Numbered from the stretch's first letter, positions 1 through 7,049 are shown. The stretch: 8,375 nucleotides of DNA from Rickettsiales bacterium (GCA_947441895.1 CANEUT010000061.1:1-8375); one strand, 5' to 3'. Translations and numbers: made by a program. Notes: generated by a model from the letters alone, not told the origin.

Positions 1-1017
1 GAGGCGGCGAACTATCCGTTCTGCACCATTGAACCCAATGTGGGACGCATTGCCGTGCCCGATGCACGCCAAACCAAGCTGGCCGAAATCGCGAAATCGG
101 CGGTGATTATTCCCAACCAGCTTGAGTTTGTGGATATTGCTGGCCTGGTGCGCGGCGCCAGCAAAGGTGAGGGTTTGGGCAACAAATTCCTCGCCCATAT
201 TCGCGAAGTGGATGCGGTGATGTATGTGCTGCGCTGCTTTGAAGATGGCGACATCACCCACGTGGAAGGTTCGATTGATCCGCTGCGTGATGCCGAAATT
301 ATTGAGCTGGAACTGACCATCGCCGATTTGGAAAGCCTTGAAAAACGGGTGGATGCGGCGGCAAAAAAAGCCAAAGGCGGTGACAAAGAAGCCCAAGCGC
401 TGACCGATATTGCGACCCCCATTTTGGCCTTGCTGCGCGAAGGTAAGCCCGCGCGTGACTATAAACCAAAAGACCGCGAAGAGCTGAAGCGCGTGCGCGC
501 CCTGCAACTGCTTACCGCCAAACCGGTGATGTATATTTTGAATGTGGACGAGGCTTCGGCGGCAACTGGAAACGCACTATCCGCAAAAGCAGCGGCCATG
601 GCGAAAGAAAAAGGCGCCGATTCGGTGATTATTTCAGCGCAGATTGAGGCCGAAATGGCCGGCCTTTCCGACGAAGAAAAAACCGAATTCCTGACCGATT
701 TGGGCCTAAAAGAAACCGGCCTTGCGGGCATTGTGCGCACTGGGTTCAAGCTGCTTGATATTCTTACCTTCTTTACCATTGGCCCGAAAGAAGCGCGGGC
801 ATGGACGGTGCGTCGTGGCGCGGCGGCACCGGAAGCCGCAGGCGTGATTCACACCGATTTTGAAAAAGGTTTCATTCGCGCCGAAACCATTGCCGCGGCC
901 GATTATATTGCCCTCGGCGGTGAACAAGGCGCGAAAGAAGCTGGCAAGCTGCGGCTTGAAGGCAAAGACTATTTAGTGCAGGACGGCGACGTGTTCCATT
1001 TTAGATTTAACGTGTAA
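1..1017 (+). CDS. ychF: Redox/ribosome-associated ATPase YchF (Obg/OLA1 family), 5' end outside window
   Basis: This is the last 338 residues of YchF, a TRAFAC-class P-loop protein of the Obg family. The family prefers ATP over GTP, binds ribosomes and is linked to stress responses in the cytosol. The frame is open from base 1, and the P-loop (G1) must lie just upstream. Visible family marks are the segment NYPFCTIEPN at residues 4-13, the switch II motif DIAG at 45-48 followed by GLVRGASKGEGLGN, and NVDE at 181-184. NVDE stands in for the NKxD of true GTPases, as is usual in YchF. A TGS domain fills roughly the last 85 residues and ends in the family-typical DGDVFHFRFNV. The full protein is usually about 365 residues, so only some 25-30 are missing. 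No insertion or frameshift is seen. The next gene on this strand starts 261 bases later, so co-transcription is uncertain. Identity is secure. Confidence 0.97.
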   Translation, partial: EAANYPFCTIEPNVGRIAVPDARQTKLAEIAKSAVIIPNQLEFVDIAGLVRGASKGEGLGNKFLAHIREVDAVMYVLRCFEDGDITHVEGSIDPLRDAEIIELELTIADLESLEKRVDAAAKKAKGGDKEAQALTDIATPILALLREGKPARDYKPKDREELKRVRALQLLTAKPVMYILNVDEASAATGNALSAKAAAMAKEKGADSVIISAQIEAEMAGLSDEEKTEFLTDLGLKETGLAGIVRTGFKLLDILTFFTIGPKEARAWTVRRGAAAPEAAGVIHTDFEKGFIRAETIAAADYIALGGEQGAKEAGKLRLEGKDYLVQDGDVFHFRFNV

Positions 1018-1021
1018 CTAT

Positions 1022-1062
1022 CAAAACAAAGTCCTTCGCTACGCTCAGTGTACTTTGTTTTG
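1022..1062. repeat. Perfect 11-bp inverted repeat directly after ychF
   Basis: The arms CAAAACAAAGT (1022-1032) and ACTTTGTTTTG (1052-1062) are exact reverse complements around a 19-base loop. The loop contains TTCGCTACGCTC (1035-1046), which recurs exactly at 5043-5054 inside carB. The repeat begins 4 bases after the ychF stop codon. The 3' arm is T-rich but the stem is A/T-rich with no T-run after it, so it is a weak terminator candidate. It may instead be a small repetitive element. Confidence 0.6.
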
Positions 1063-1072
1063 GGTTATGTGT

Positions 1073-1108
1073 GTGCGCTAAAGCGGGCAAAGCCCGCCCG
1101 GCGCGCAC
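1073..1108. repeat. Nested palindrome in the ychF downstream gap
   Basis: The outer arms GTGCGC (1073-1078) and GCGCAC (1103-1108) enclose the hairpin GCGGGC-AAA-GCCCGC (1083-1097). A T-rich stretch begins about 10 bases after the inner stem, which is too far for a classical intrinsic terminator. It could still end the ychF transcript weakly, or it could be a repeat unit. Confidence 0.5.
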
Positions 1109-1147
1109 TGGTTGTTTTTCTTAAATGAATAGCGTCAGTAATCGGAG

Positions 1148-1215
1148 GGATTTCAAGGAAATCCCCGCGTAGCGGCGGGGTTTGGGGCAAAGGGCCCCAT
1201 CAGGCGCGAAGCGCT
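1148..1215. repeat. Cluster of three short hairpins, intergenic relative of the carB insert
   Basis: Three stem-loops follow one another: GGATTTC-AAG-GAAATCC (1148-1164), CCCCGC with GCGGGG (1163-1180, sharing two bases with the first), and GGGGC with GCCCC (1184-1198). The right part, with GCGGCGGGG, GGGGCAA, GGCCCC, TCAGGC and GCGC in that order, follows the same order as 5131-5190 inside carB. This suggests a common origin for the noncoding and coding copies. No gene is present here. Confidence 0.55.
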
Positions 1216-1263
1216 AAAAAACAAAGCACCCGTTTAGCGATTATGCTAAGATTGCCGCGAAAG

Positions 1264-1273
1264 AGGAGGAGGG
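1264..1273 (+). promoter_or_regulatory. Strong ribosome binding site deciding the FKBP-like start
   Basis: The purine run AGGAGGAGGG ends 5 bases before the ATG at 1279 and matches the anti-Shine-Dalgarno core. An earlier in-frame ATG at 1243 would put this run inside the coding sequence and has no such site itself, so 1279 is the preferred start. Confidence 0.75.
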
Positions 1274-1278
1274 TGCTT

Positions 1279-1836
1279 ATGTTTCCGCGTTGGCTTGGTT
1301 GGTTATTTATTGCGGTGATTGCCTATCTTATTTATCTGGCAACGCAAAACACGCCGCAACTGGCGGCCGATAAACCAAACCCCATTCCAGCCATTACCGA
1401 ACAAACCTATCCGGCGCTTGCCAAAGCCACCAATATTGAGAAGTGGAAGCGCGCCCTTGATCCCGACTATGCCGCAAAATATCAGTGCCTCGCCCCGGCA
1501 GGCGGCGAGGGTCTTGGCCTGAAAATCATCGATGAAACGGTGGGCGAGGGCGATAAGGCAAGCTGCAGTGAGCCCATTGCCGTGCAACTGACCGTGTGGG
1601 GAAGCAACGGCAAAAAAGCCTATGAGGGCGAGCTTAAAATGGTGATTGGCACCCGCACCATTGCCGCCGGATTGGATGTGGGCGTGGTGGGAATGCGCGT
1701 GGGTGGCAGCCGCACTTTGGTGATTCCGCCCACGCTCATGGACCGCGCCAAAGATGCGCCCAAACCCGCCACAGCACTGCTTCATGCGCTGCCTAAGGGC
1801 AAGCTGGCTGTTGTGACCGTGAAGCGCATTGAATAG
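1279..1836 (+). CDS. Membrane-anchored FKBP-like (peptidyl-prolyl isomerase fold) protein
   Basis: A 185-residue protein whose N-terminus has one hydrophobic segment (about residues 5-20, GWLFIAVIAYLIYLA) preceded by an Arg. This suggests a single inner-membrane anchor with the rest in the periplasm. The C-terminal part resembles an FKBP domain: a VGEG turn, a beta strand VQLTVW, then GLDVGVVGMRVGGSRTLVIPP, which matches the FKBP core that usually reads GWDEGLxGMxxGGKRxLxIPP, and a final strand KLAVVTVKRIE. Several pocket positions differ from active FKBPs: the usual Trp of the pocket floor is Leu, and the FDSS segment is replaced by YEGE. Isomerase activity is therefore uncertain. Two Cys (in YQCLAP and ASCSEP) could form a disulfide. 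The start is set by the ribosome binding site at 1264-1273. It converges with the ELM1-family gene 63 bases away. Fold assignment is fairly sure, function is not. Confidence 0.75.
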   Translation: MFPRWLGWLFIAVIAYLIYLATQNTPQLAADKPNPIPAITEQTYPALAKATNIEKWKRALDPDYAAKYQCLAPAGGEGLGLKIIDETVGEGDKASCSEPIAVQLTVWGSNGKKAYEGELKMVIGTRTIAAGLDVGVVGMRVGGSRTLVIPPTLMDRAKDAPKPATALLHALPKGKLAVVTVKRIE

Positions 1837-1899
1837 TGTGATGTTATAGGTGTAAGTGCGCTGGGCGAGTATCGCCATCGGCACTGCAGCAATTAAAAT

Positions 1900-2865
1900 C
1901 TAAATAAATGCTTCAGCAAAACGCCGTTTAATTTCGGTAGCAACGCGCCGCGTGTCATCCAGCGGCGAGCTGGGTTGCCAATCAAGGCTGGCCTGTTCAT
2001 CCAGCGGGCGGGCAATGCTGCGCTCATAAAGTGCCGCATGCAATTGCTGATGTTTTTTGGGGGTCACTGCCGCATTGGTGTAAATAAATACTGGTTTGTC
2101 GGCTACGCAGGCTTCGGCGCACATGGAAAGCGAATCGCCGGTGACAATAACGCCGTCGGCGCAGGCCAGCAAACCCAAATACGGATTGTCTTTGTCTTTG
2201 TCCCACTGATGCAGCAAATGCGGCATGTTGGCGAGCAGGGGTTTAAATACCTGCAGTGCGGCGGCTGGGGTGCGCCTGCTGGTGGTGATGAGTAGCGATC
2301 CGCGGCCTGCTAATATCAGTGCCCGGCGCAACAAATCGCTCCAGTCGGCATTGCTGTAATGGCCCTGCTTGGTGTCACCGCCAATATTGATCGCAATATG
2401 TGGCCGCGGCAAATGGGCGAATTGCGGTGCCCATGCTTCACGGGCGGCGGTAAGGGCCTCGGCAGTCACCGCATGCAGTGGGGCTAAGGTGGTGATGACG
2501 TTTTTGCGTTCACCAATTTTATCGTGCTCGGGCACGGCAATCAGGTCGATGCCCTCCCTCACTTCTGGCCACATGAGGTAAATAGTGCGGGTGCTGGGCG
2601 AGTGTTTTTTAATATAGCGCAGCACCGGAACCGTGCGACGCCCGGCCGCAATGACCAAGGGTGGAAATGGTGCGGCAATGGGGGCACTTTGTTGTTTATC
2701 GAGCCCCATGAGTGAGGCACCAAGCATCATAGAGGGAAGGCCAGCGAAGGCACTATATTCCAGCCGCTTCAGCAGATAAGGAACACCCAAATGGGCAATG
2801 ACACCAAGCACTTGGCCGGTGTGGCCGGTGCGGTCGTCAACCAATCCCCAAATGGTAGCTGGCAT
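1900..2865 (-). CDS. Mitochondrial fission ELM1 family protein
   Basis: A 321-residue protein of the ELM1-like family (Pfam Mito_fiss_Elm1), first named from a plant mitochondrial division factor and common in alphaproteobacteria, where its function is not settled. Visible family marks in order are IWGLVDDRTGHTGQ at residues 5-18; PPLVIAAGRRT, with the GRR signature; PEHD followed by a NVITT segment; INIGGDTKQGHY; LLITTSRRTP; and CADGVIVTGDSLSMCAEACVADKPVFIY near residue 240. The arrangement resembles a two-lobed GT-B glycosyltransferase-like fold, and some members are annotated as nucleoside-diphosphate-sugar epimerases in error. No signal peptide or membrane segment is seen. It starts 8 bases after the greA stop. 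The AGGA of its ribosome binding site overlaps the greA TAG, so the two are probably one transcript. The family is well supported, the biochemical role is unknown. Confidence 0.88.
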   Translation of the reverse strand: MPATIWGLVDDRTGHTGQVLGVIAHLGVPYLLKRLEYSAFAGLPSMMLGASLMGLDKQQSAPIAAPFPPLVIAAGRRTVPVLRYIKKHSPSTRTIYLMWPEVREGIDLIAVPEHDKIGERKNVITTLAPLHAVTAEALTAAREAWAPQFAHLPRPHIAINIGGDTKQGHYSNADWSDLLRRALILAGRGSLLITTSRRTPAAALQVFKPLLANMPHLLHQWDKDKDNPYLGLLACADGVIVTGDSLSMCAEACVADKPVFIYTNAAVTPKKHQQLHAALYERSIARPLDEQASLDWQPSSPLDDTRRVATEIKRRFAEAFI

Positions 2866-2873
2866 GCGATTTC

Positions 2874-3347
2874 CTATTGGTAAATAATTTCAAGCACTTC
2901 GTAGAAACGCGTTCCTTTGGGGGTCACCACTTCCACGCTGGATCCAAGTTTTTTGCCGATGAGGGCGCGGCCAATGGGGGCGCTGGTGGAGATGAGGTTG
3001 CGTTTAATATCGGCCTCATAATCACCGACAATTTGATAGGTGATGTTCTCTTCGGTTTCTTCATCGATGAGCTTCACCGTGGCGCCAAACTTAATGGTGT
3101 CGGCCTTCAGTGCTTTCACATCGATGATTTCAGCGCGGCTGATAACGGCCTCGAGCTCTTGCAAGCGGCCTTCAATGAAGCTCTGCTTCTCTTTGGCCGC
3201 ATGATATTCGGCGTTCTCTTTCAAATCGCCATGGGCGCGCGCTTCCGAAATCGCTTCGATCACCGCGGGGCGATCGACCGTTTTCAGCTGCCTCAATTCT
3301 TTCTCGAGCCGCTCGAAACCGGCGGCGGTCATGGGGATTTTTTCCAT
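2874..3347 (-). CDS. greA: Transcription elongation factor GreA
   Basis: A full-length 157-residue GreA, which enters the RNA polymerase secondary channel and stimulates cleavage of the RNA 3' end in backtracked complexes. The N-terminal coiled coil (about 1-75) carries the conserved loop GDLKENAEYHAAKEKQ, with the acidic pair D41 and E44 expected to chelate the catalytic magnesium. The C-terminal FKBP-like domain (about 80-157) contains ISTSAPIGRALIGKKLG. The start MEKIPMT is typical of alphaproteobacterial GreA, although no good Shine-Dalgarno sequence is seen before it. It lies 153 bases downstream of carB on the same strand, a common arrangement in alphaproteobacteria, and just upstream of the ELM1-family gene. 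A hairpin after carB and a possible promoter in the gap suggest it can be transcribed on its own. The family is certain. Confidence 0.97.
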   Translation of the reverse strand: MEKIPMTAAGFERLEKELRQLKTVDRPAVIEAISEARAHGDLKENAEYHAAKEKQSFIEGRLQELEAVISRAEIIDVKALKADTIKFGATVKLIDEETEENITYQIVGDYEADIKRNLISTSAPIGRALIGKKLGSSVEVVTPKGTRFYEVLEIIYQ

Positions 3348-3380
3348 AGGATCATGTCGGGTAAAAGTGAATCAGCGCTA

Positions 3381-3410
3381 TGTATATGCCAAGCGGATGC
3401 GTAAGCGCAA
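3381..3410 (-). promoter_or_regulatory. Possible sigma-70-like promoter of greA
   Basis: Read on the - strand, TTGCGC (3405-3410) and TATACA (3381-3386) are separated by 18 bases and lie 34 bases or more ahead of the greA start. Both boxes are imperfect. The heptamer CAAGCGG (+ strand) occurs twice across this region, at 3390 and 3408, and could be chance or an operator. This is a suggestion by eye only. Confidence 0.35.
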
Positions 3411-3461
3411 GCGGTATAGAAAGCGAGCCGGGCAAGCAAGCCATCAGCCAGCGAGAGCTGC

Positions 3462-3491
3462 ATTTTCGTTGATCAGGAGATCAACGAAAAT
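3462..3491. terminator. Perfect 13-bp hairpin downstream of carB
   Basis: The arms ATTTTCGTTGATC (3462-3474) and GATCAACGAAAAT (3479-3491) pair perfectly around a 4-base loop, 9 bases past the carB stop. Position and symmetry suggest an end-of-operon terminator or an RNA-stabilising 3' hairpin. No T-run follows the stem on the - strand, so a classical intrinsic terminator is not certain; partial readthrough into greA is plausible. Confidence 0.6.
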
Positions 3492-3500
3492 AAACCAAGA

Positions 3501-6500
3501 CTAGGCGGCATCTTTCTTTGCCACCACTTTCGCCAGGTAGCTTTGCAATGGCGCCACGCCCAAACCCGCCGGATTTTCGCGAATGGCGGCGATTGCCTGC
3601 ACCATGGCCTCGGCACCGGAAATGGTGGTGGAATAAGGGATTTTACTGAACAATGCCGTGCGACGAATGGAAGCCGAATCAGCAATGGCGCGCGCACCTT
3701 CCGTGGTGTTGAGCACCATGGCAATTTTGCCGTCTTTCATTAAATCGACAATGTGCGGACGTCCTTCATGCACCTTGTTGACGATGGTGACGTTAAGCCC
3801 CTGCTGTTGCAGATATTCACCCGTACCACGGGTGCAGATTACTTTAAAATCAAGCGCCATGAGCTCTTGCGTCATCAGCGCGGCGGCGGGTTTATCGCGG
3901 TCTTTCACCGAAAGAAACACCATGCCTTCGCGCGGCAGAGTGGAGCCGCCACCAATGAAGCCCTTGGCAAACGCTGATGCAAAATCACGTGCAATGCCCA
4001 TGGCCTCGCCGGTGGATTTCATTTCAGGCCCAAGCAACGTGTCGACGCCGGGGAAGCGCGCGAATGGGAACACGGCTTCTTTCACCGCCACATGTCCGAG
4101 CTGCTTCATGTGGGTTTTATCATCGGGCAGGTGGAAGCTGGCAAGCGACTCGCCCGCCATCAACCGCGCCGCAATTTTGGCGATTTGAATGCCGGTGGCT
4201 TTCGCCACGAATGGCGTGGTGCGCGAGGCGCGCGGATTCACTTCGATGATGTAAATTTCGCCATCTTTCACGGCGAATTGCACGTTCATGAGGCCGCGTA
4301 CTTTCAGCTCCAGCGCCAGGGCAATGGTCTGGCGACGCACTTCGTCGACAATATCATCACTCAGCGAATAAGGCGGCAACGAACAGGCGGAATCGCCTGA
4401 GTGAATACCCGCCTCTTCGATATGTTCCATGATGCCGGCGACGAAACAGTCTTTGCCGTCGCTCAGGCAATCCACATCCAGCTCAATGGCGTCTTGCAGA
4501 TAAGAATCGAGCAGCACCGGACCATCACCGAACATGGTGAGCAGCTCTTTCACATAGCTCTTCAGCGTGTCGGGATCATGGATGATTTTCATGGCGCGGC
4601 CACCCAGCACATAGCTTGGGCGCACCACCACGGGGTAACCAATTTTTTCGGCCTGGGCGATCACATCATCGGCATGTTTGCAGATGGCATTCTTGGGTTG
4701 CTTCAGCTTTAATTTGTGCAGCATTTTTTGGAAACGCTCGCGGTCTTCGGCAAGGTCGATGGAATCAACGCTGGTGCCGATAATGGGCACGCCAGCTTGT
4801 TCCAGCGCGTGCGCCAGCTTCAGCGGTGTTTGGCCACCAAACTGCACAATGGCACCCACAATGGTGCCGTTTTTCGCTTCGCGCTGAATGATTTCAATCA
4901 CGTCTTCGGCCGTCAGCGGCTCGAAATAGAGGCGGTCCGACGTATCATAATCGGTGCTCACCGTTTCGGGGTTGCAGTTGATCATGATGGTTTCATAGCT
5001 TTCGCCAAGGGGGCGTCCCGCCCCCGCTACCGCTCCCCCTCGTTCGCTACGCTCCGGCTCGCCGCGGCCATCGCGGCTACGCGCGCTTACGGAGATGTCG
5101 GGAGTGCGTAGCGCTTCGCACGAGCCGCTTGCGGCGGGGGTCAGCGAAGCGTAGGGGGCAAGGCCCCCTTCAGGCAGCGCGCGCAGCGCATAACTTGCGT
5201 GCACGCAGCAATAATCGAACTCGATGCCCTGACCAATGCGGTTGGGGCCACCACCGAGGATGAAGATTTTTTTGGCGTTGGTTGGGTTCGCTTCGCAATG
5301 CTGAAGGGCACCGGCTTCACCGCTATAGGTGGAATACATGTAGGGCGTGAGTGAGCTGAATTCCGCCGCGCAAGTATCGACCCGCTTGAACTGCGGACGC
5401 ACATTCAGCTTGTGACGCGTTTTTCTGATATCTAACTCGGATTTACCGGTAAGTTTCGCCAGTTGCTTGTCCGAAAAACCGAGCGATTTAATGTGCTGCA
5501 GCGACGGGGCATCTTTCGGCAGGCCATTTTTCTGCACCCATTGTTCGGCCGTAATAATTTGCTGCAATTGGGCAATGAACCACGGGTCATAGCGGGTGAT
5601 GCGGGCAATTTCTTCGGCGGGCAAACCAAGGCGAAGCGCTTGCGCAATGCGCAGCAAACGCTCAGGCGTGGCCACGCCCAAAATGTCGCGCACCGGTTCC
5701 AAGTTGGTGGTGCTGGCACCTTCAATGTCAATCATGTCGAGGCCGTTCAAACCGGTTTCCAGCGAGCGCAGTGCTTTTTGCAGCGCCTCACAGAAATTGC
5801 CGCCCATGGCCATGCTTTCGCCTACCGATTTCATGGCGGTGGTGAGGGTGGTGTCGGCACCGGGGAATTTTTCGAAGGCGAAACGCGGAATTTTCACCAC
5901 CACATAATCCAGCGTTGGTTCGAAGGATGCTGGCATGGAAGGGGGCAGATCCCCCTTCGCACCGTCGGTGCTTACCCCCTCGCTACGCGGCTCGCGCACA
6001 GCGCTACGCACGACTTTTCCACCACTGCTCACCACATCATTCGTGACCTCATCAAGCGTGTAGCCCACCGCCAGTTTGGCAGCTACTTTGGCGATGGGGA
6101 AGCCGGTGGCTTTGGAAGCCAGCGCGCTTGAACGGGAAACGCGCGGGTTCATCTCAATCACCACCATGCGGCCGGTTTCAGGGTTCACGGCGAACTGCAC
6201 GTTACTGCCACCCGTATCAACCCCAATTTCGCGCAGCACGGCGATGGAGGCATCGCGCATGATTTGATATTCTTTGTCGGTCAGCGTCATGGCTGGGGCG
6301 ACGGTGATAGAATCGCCGGTATGCACGCCCATGGGGTCGATATTCTCGATGCTGCAGATGATGATGCAGTTGTCCGCTTTGTCGCGCACCACTTCCATCT
6401 CATATTCTTTCCAGCCCAGTACACTCTCATCGACCATCACTTCGCCGACGGGTGAGGCGTCGAGGCCGCTGGTGACGATGGCTTCAAATTCTTCGCGGTT

Positions 6501-7049
6501 ATAGGCAATGCCGCCGCCGCTGCCACCCATGGTGAAGCTGGGGCGAATGATGGCGGGCAGGCCCACAATGTCCATGGCGGCGCGGGCTTCGTCGAGCGAT
6601 TTTACCACGCGGTTTTTGGGCACTTCCAAACCGATGCGGGCCATGGCATCACCAAACAGCTGGCGATCTTCCGCCTTGTTGATGGCTTCCAAATCCGCGC
6701 CGATGAGTTCTACATTGTGTTTCTTCAAAACGCCGCTTTCGGCGAGGGCCTTGGCGCAGTTGAGCGCGGTTTGGCCACCCATGGTGGGTAGCAGCGCATC
6801 GGGCTTTTCAGCGGCGATAATTTTTTCCACAAATTCGGGCGTGATCGGTTCGATGTAGGTGGCATCGGCCAAATCTGGGTCGGTCATGATGGTGGCGGGG
6901 TTGGAATTCACCAGAATGACGCGGTAGCCTTCGGCCTTCAGCGTCTTCACCGCTTGCGTGCCGGAATAATCAAACTCGCACGCCTGCCCGATGACGATGG
7001 GGCCTGCGCCGATGATGAGGATGGATTTGATGTCGGTACGTTTAGGCAT
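3501..7049 (-). CDS. carB: Carbamoyl-phosphate synthase large subunit, with two in-frame insertions
   Basis: A 1182-residue CarB, which makes carbamoyl phosphate for pyrimidine and arginine synthesis from bicarbonate, ammonia channelled from CarA, and two ATP. The carboxyphosphate half carries IGAGPIVIGQACEFDYSGTQ-type residues at 13-32 and PTMGGQTALN at 88-97. The carbamoyl-phosphate half carries GGGPNRIGQGIEFDYCC at 599-615 and QFGGQTPL at 736-743. An oligomerisation region lies between them, and an MGS-like allosteric domain spans about 1042-1182. Two stretches do not belong to the family. Residues about 340-372 interrupt the loop before PASFEP, and residues 624-683 separate ALR from SYETIMINCNPET, where the family has about three residues. 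Both are in frame and correspond to palindromic DNA. No stop or frameshift is seen and all key motifs are intact, so the protein is probably active. The ATG overlaps the preceding stop as TAATG with no clear Shine-Dalgarno, implying translational coupling. Confidence 0.97.
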   Translation of the reverse strand: MPKRTDIKSILIIGAGPIVIGQACEFDYSGTQAVKTLKAEGYRVILVNSNPATIMTDPDLADATYIEPITPEFVEKIIAAEKPDALLPTMGGQTALNCAKALAESGVLKKHNVELIGADLEAINKAEDRQLFGDAMARIGLEVPKNRVVKSLDEARAAMDIVGLPAIIRPSFTMGGSGGGIAYNREEFEAIVTSGLDASPVGEVMVDESVLGWKEYEMEVVRDKADNCIIICSIENIDPMGVHTGDSITVAPAMTLTDKEYQIMRDASIAVLREIGVDTGGSNVQFAVNPETGRMVVIEMNPRVSRSSALASKATGFPIAKVAAKLAVGYTLDEVTNDVVSSGGKVVRSAVREPRSEGVSTDGAKGDLPPSMPASFEPTLDYVVVKIPRFAFEKFPGADTTLTTAMKSVGESMAMGGNFCEALQKALRSLETGLNGLDMIDIEGASTTNLEPVRDILGVATPERLLRIAQALRLGLPAEEIARITRYDPWFIAQLQQIITAEQWVQKNGLPKDAPSLQHIKSLGFSDKQLAKLTGKSELDIRKTRHKLNVRPQFKRVDTCAAEFSSLTPYMYSTYSGEAGALQHCEANPTNAKKIFILGGGPNRIGQGIEFDYCCVHASYALRALPEGGLAPYASLTPAASGSCEALRTPDISVSARSRDGRGEPERSERGGAVAGAGRPLGESYETIMINCNPETVSTDYDTSDRLYFEPLTAEDVIEIIQREAKNGTIVGAIVQFGGQTPLKLAHALEQAGVPIIGTSVDSIDLAEDRERFQKMLHKLKLKQPKNAICKHADDVIAQAEKIGYPVVVRPSYVLGGRAMKIIHDPDTLKSYVKELLTMFGDGPVLLDSYLQDAIELDVDCLSDGKDCFVAGIMEHIEEAGIHSGDSACSLPPYSLSDDIVDEVRRQTIALALELKVRGLMNVQFAVKDGEIYIIEVNPRASRTTPFVAKATGIQIAKIAARLMAGESLASFHLPDDKTHMKQLGHVAVKEAVFPFARFPGVDTLLGPEMKSTGEAMGIARDFASAFAKGFIGGGSTLPREGMVFLSVKDRDKPAAALMTQELMALDFKVICTRGTGEYLQQQGLNVTIVNKVHEGRPHIVDLMKDGKIAMVLNTTEGARAIADSASIRRTALFSKIPYSTTISGAEAMVQAIAAIRENPAGLGVAPLQSYLAKVVAKKDAA
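5001..5180. repeat. In-frame multi-hairpin palindromic element inside carB (insert 1)
   Basis: This 180-base block encodes 60 residues absent from the CarB family, rich in Gly, Ala, Arg, Ser and Pro. It lies after the first helix of the second synthetase half. Near its ends are 8-base inverted repeats, AAGGGGGC (5007-5014) and GCCCCCTT (5163-5170). Inside are successive stem-loops: GGGGGCG/CGCCCCC (5009-5025), GCCGCG/CGCGGC (5061-5077), GTGCG/CGCAC (5104-5121), GCCGC/GCGGC (5124-5135) and AGGGGGC/GCCCCCT (5153-5169). A GCGCTGC direct repeat at 5174-5189 (- strand) may be a target duplication or chance, so the right edge is uncertain by several bases. It looks like a mobile palindromic repeat tolerated in a surface loop. 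Confidence 0.8.
5934..6020. repeat. Shorter in-frame palindromic element inside carB (insert 2)
   Basis: In the family, a short loop (for example NDITGG) leads directly into PASFEP. Here about 28 additional residues lie between, around positions 340-372. The DNA contains GAAGGGGG/CCCCCTTC (5938-5958) and GCACC/GGTGC (5959-5971), then TCGCTACGC (5980-5988). It shares with insert 1, on the - strand, GCGAGCCG, then CGTAGCGA, then GAGGGGG in the same order and reading frame, and a terminal CCCCCTT arm. The left and right edges are approximate because the native loop is variable. Confidence 0.7.

Larger units (their letters stand above)
1018..1278. other. Gene-free interval rich in inverted repeats
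   Basis: The 261 bases between ychF and the FKBP-like gene contain no convincing coding sequence. They hold four or more hairpin-forming stretches (listed separately). At the right end is the ribosome binding site of the next gene. A small TTAGC-N6-GCTAA inverted repeat (about 1233-1248) lies just ahead of that site, and its role is unknown. I could not pick out a confident promoter. Confidence 0.7.

Noticed and set aside
1243..1278. Upstream ATG (1243) as start of the FKBP-like gene
   Set aside because: It has no ribosome binding site of its own and would bury the strong AGGAGG site in coding sequence; the ATG at 1279 is correctly spaced from that site.
1864..1876. GGCGA-GTA-TCGCC hairpin between the convergent genes as a bidirectional terminator
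   Set aside because: The stem is only 5 bp and no T-run follows on either strand, so support is too weak to list.
2877..3404. 175-codon open frame on the + strand opposite greA
   Set aside because: It is the mirror of intact greA, with composition that follows from GreA codons and no domain signal.
5001..5180. Intein or group I/II intron in carB
   Set aside because: The block is only 180 bases, has no splicing motifs (no Cys/Ser-begun block ending HN-Cys/Ser), and reads through in frame.
5463..6131. 222-codon open frame on the + strand opposite carB
   Set aside because: It lies entirely antisense to conserved CarB coding sequence and shows no family motif; long antisense frames are common in G+C-rich genes.
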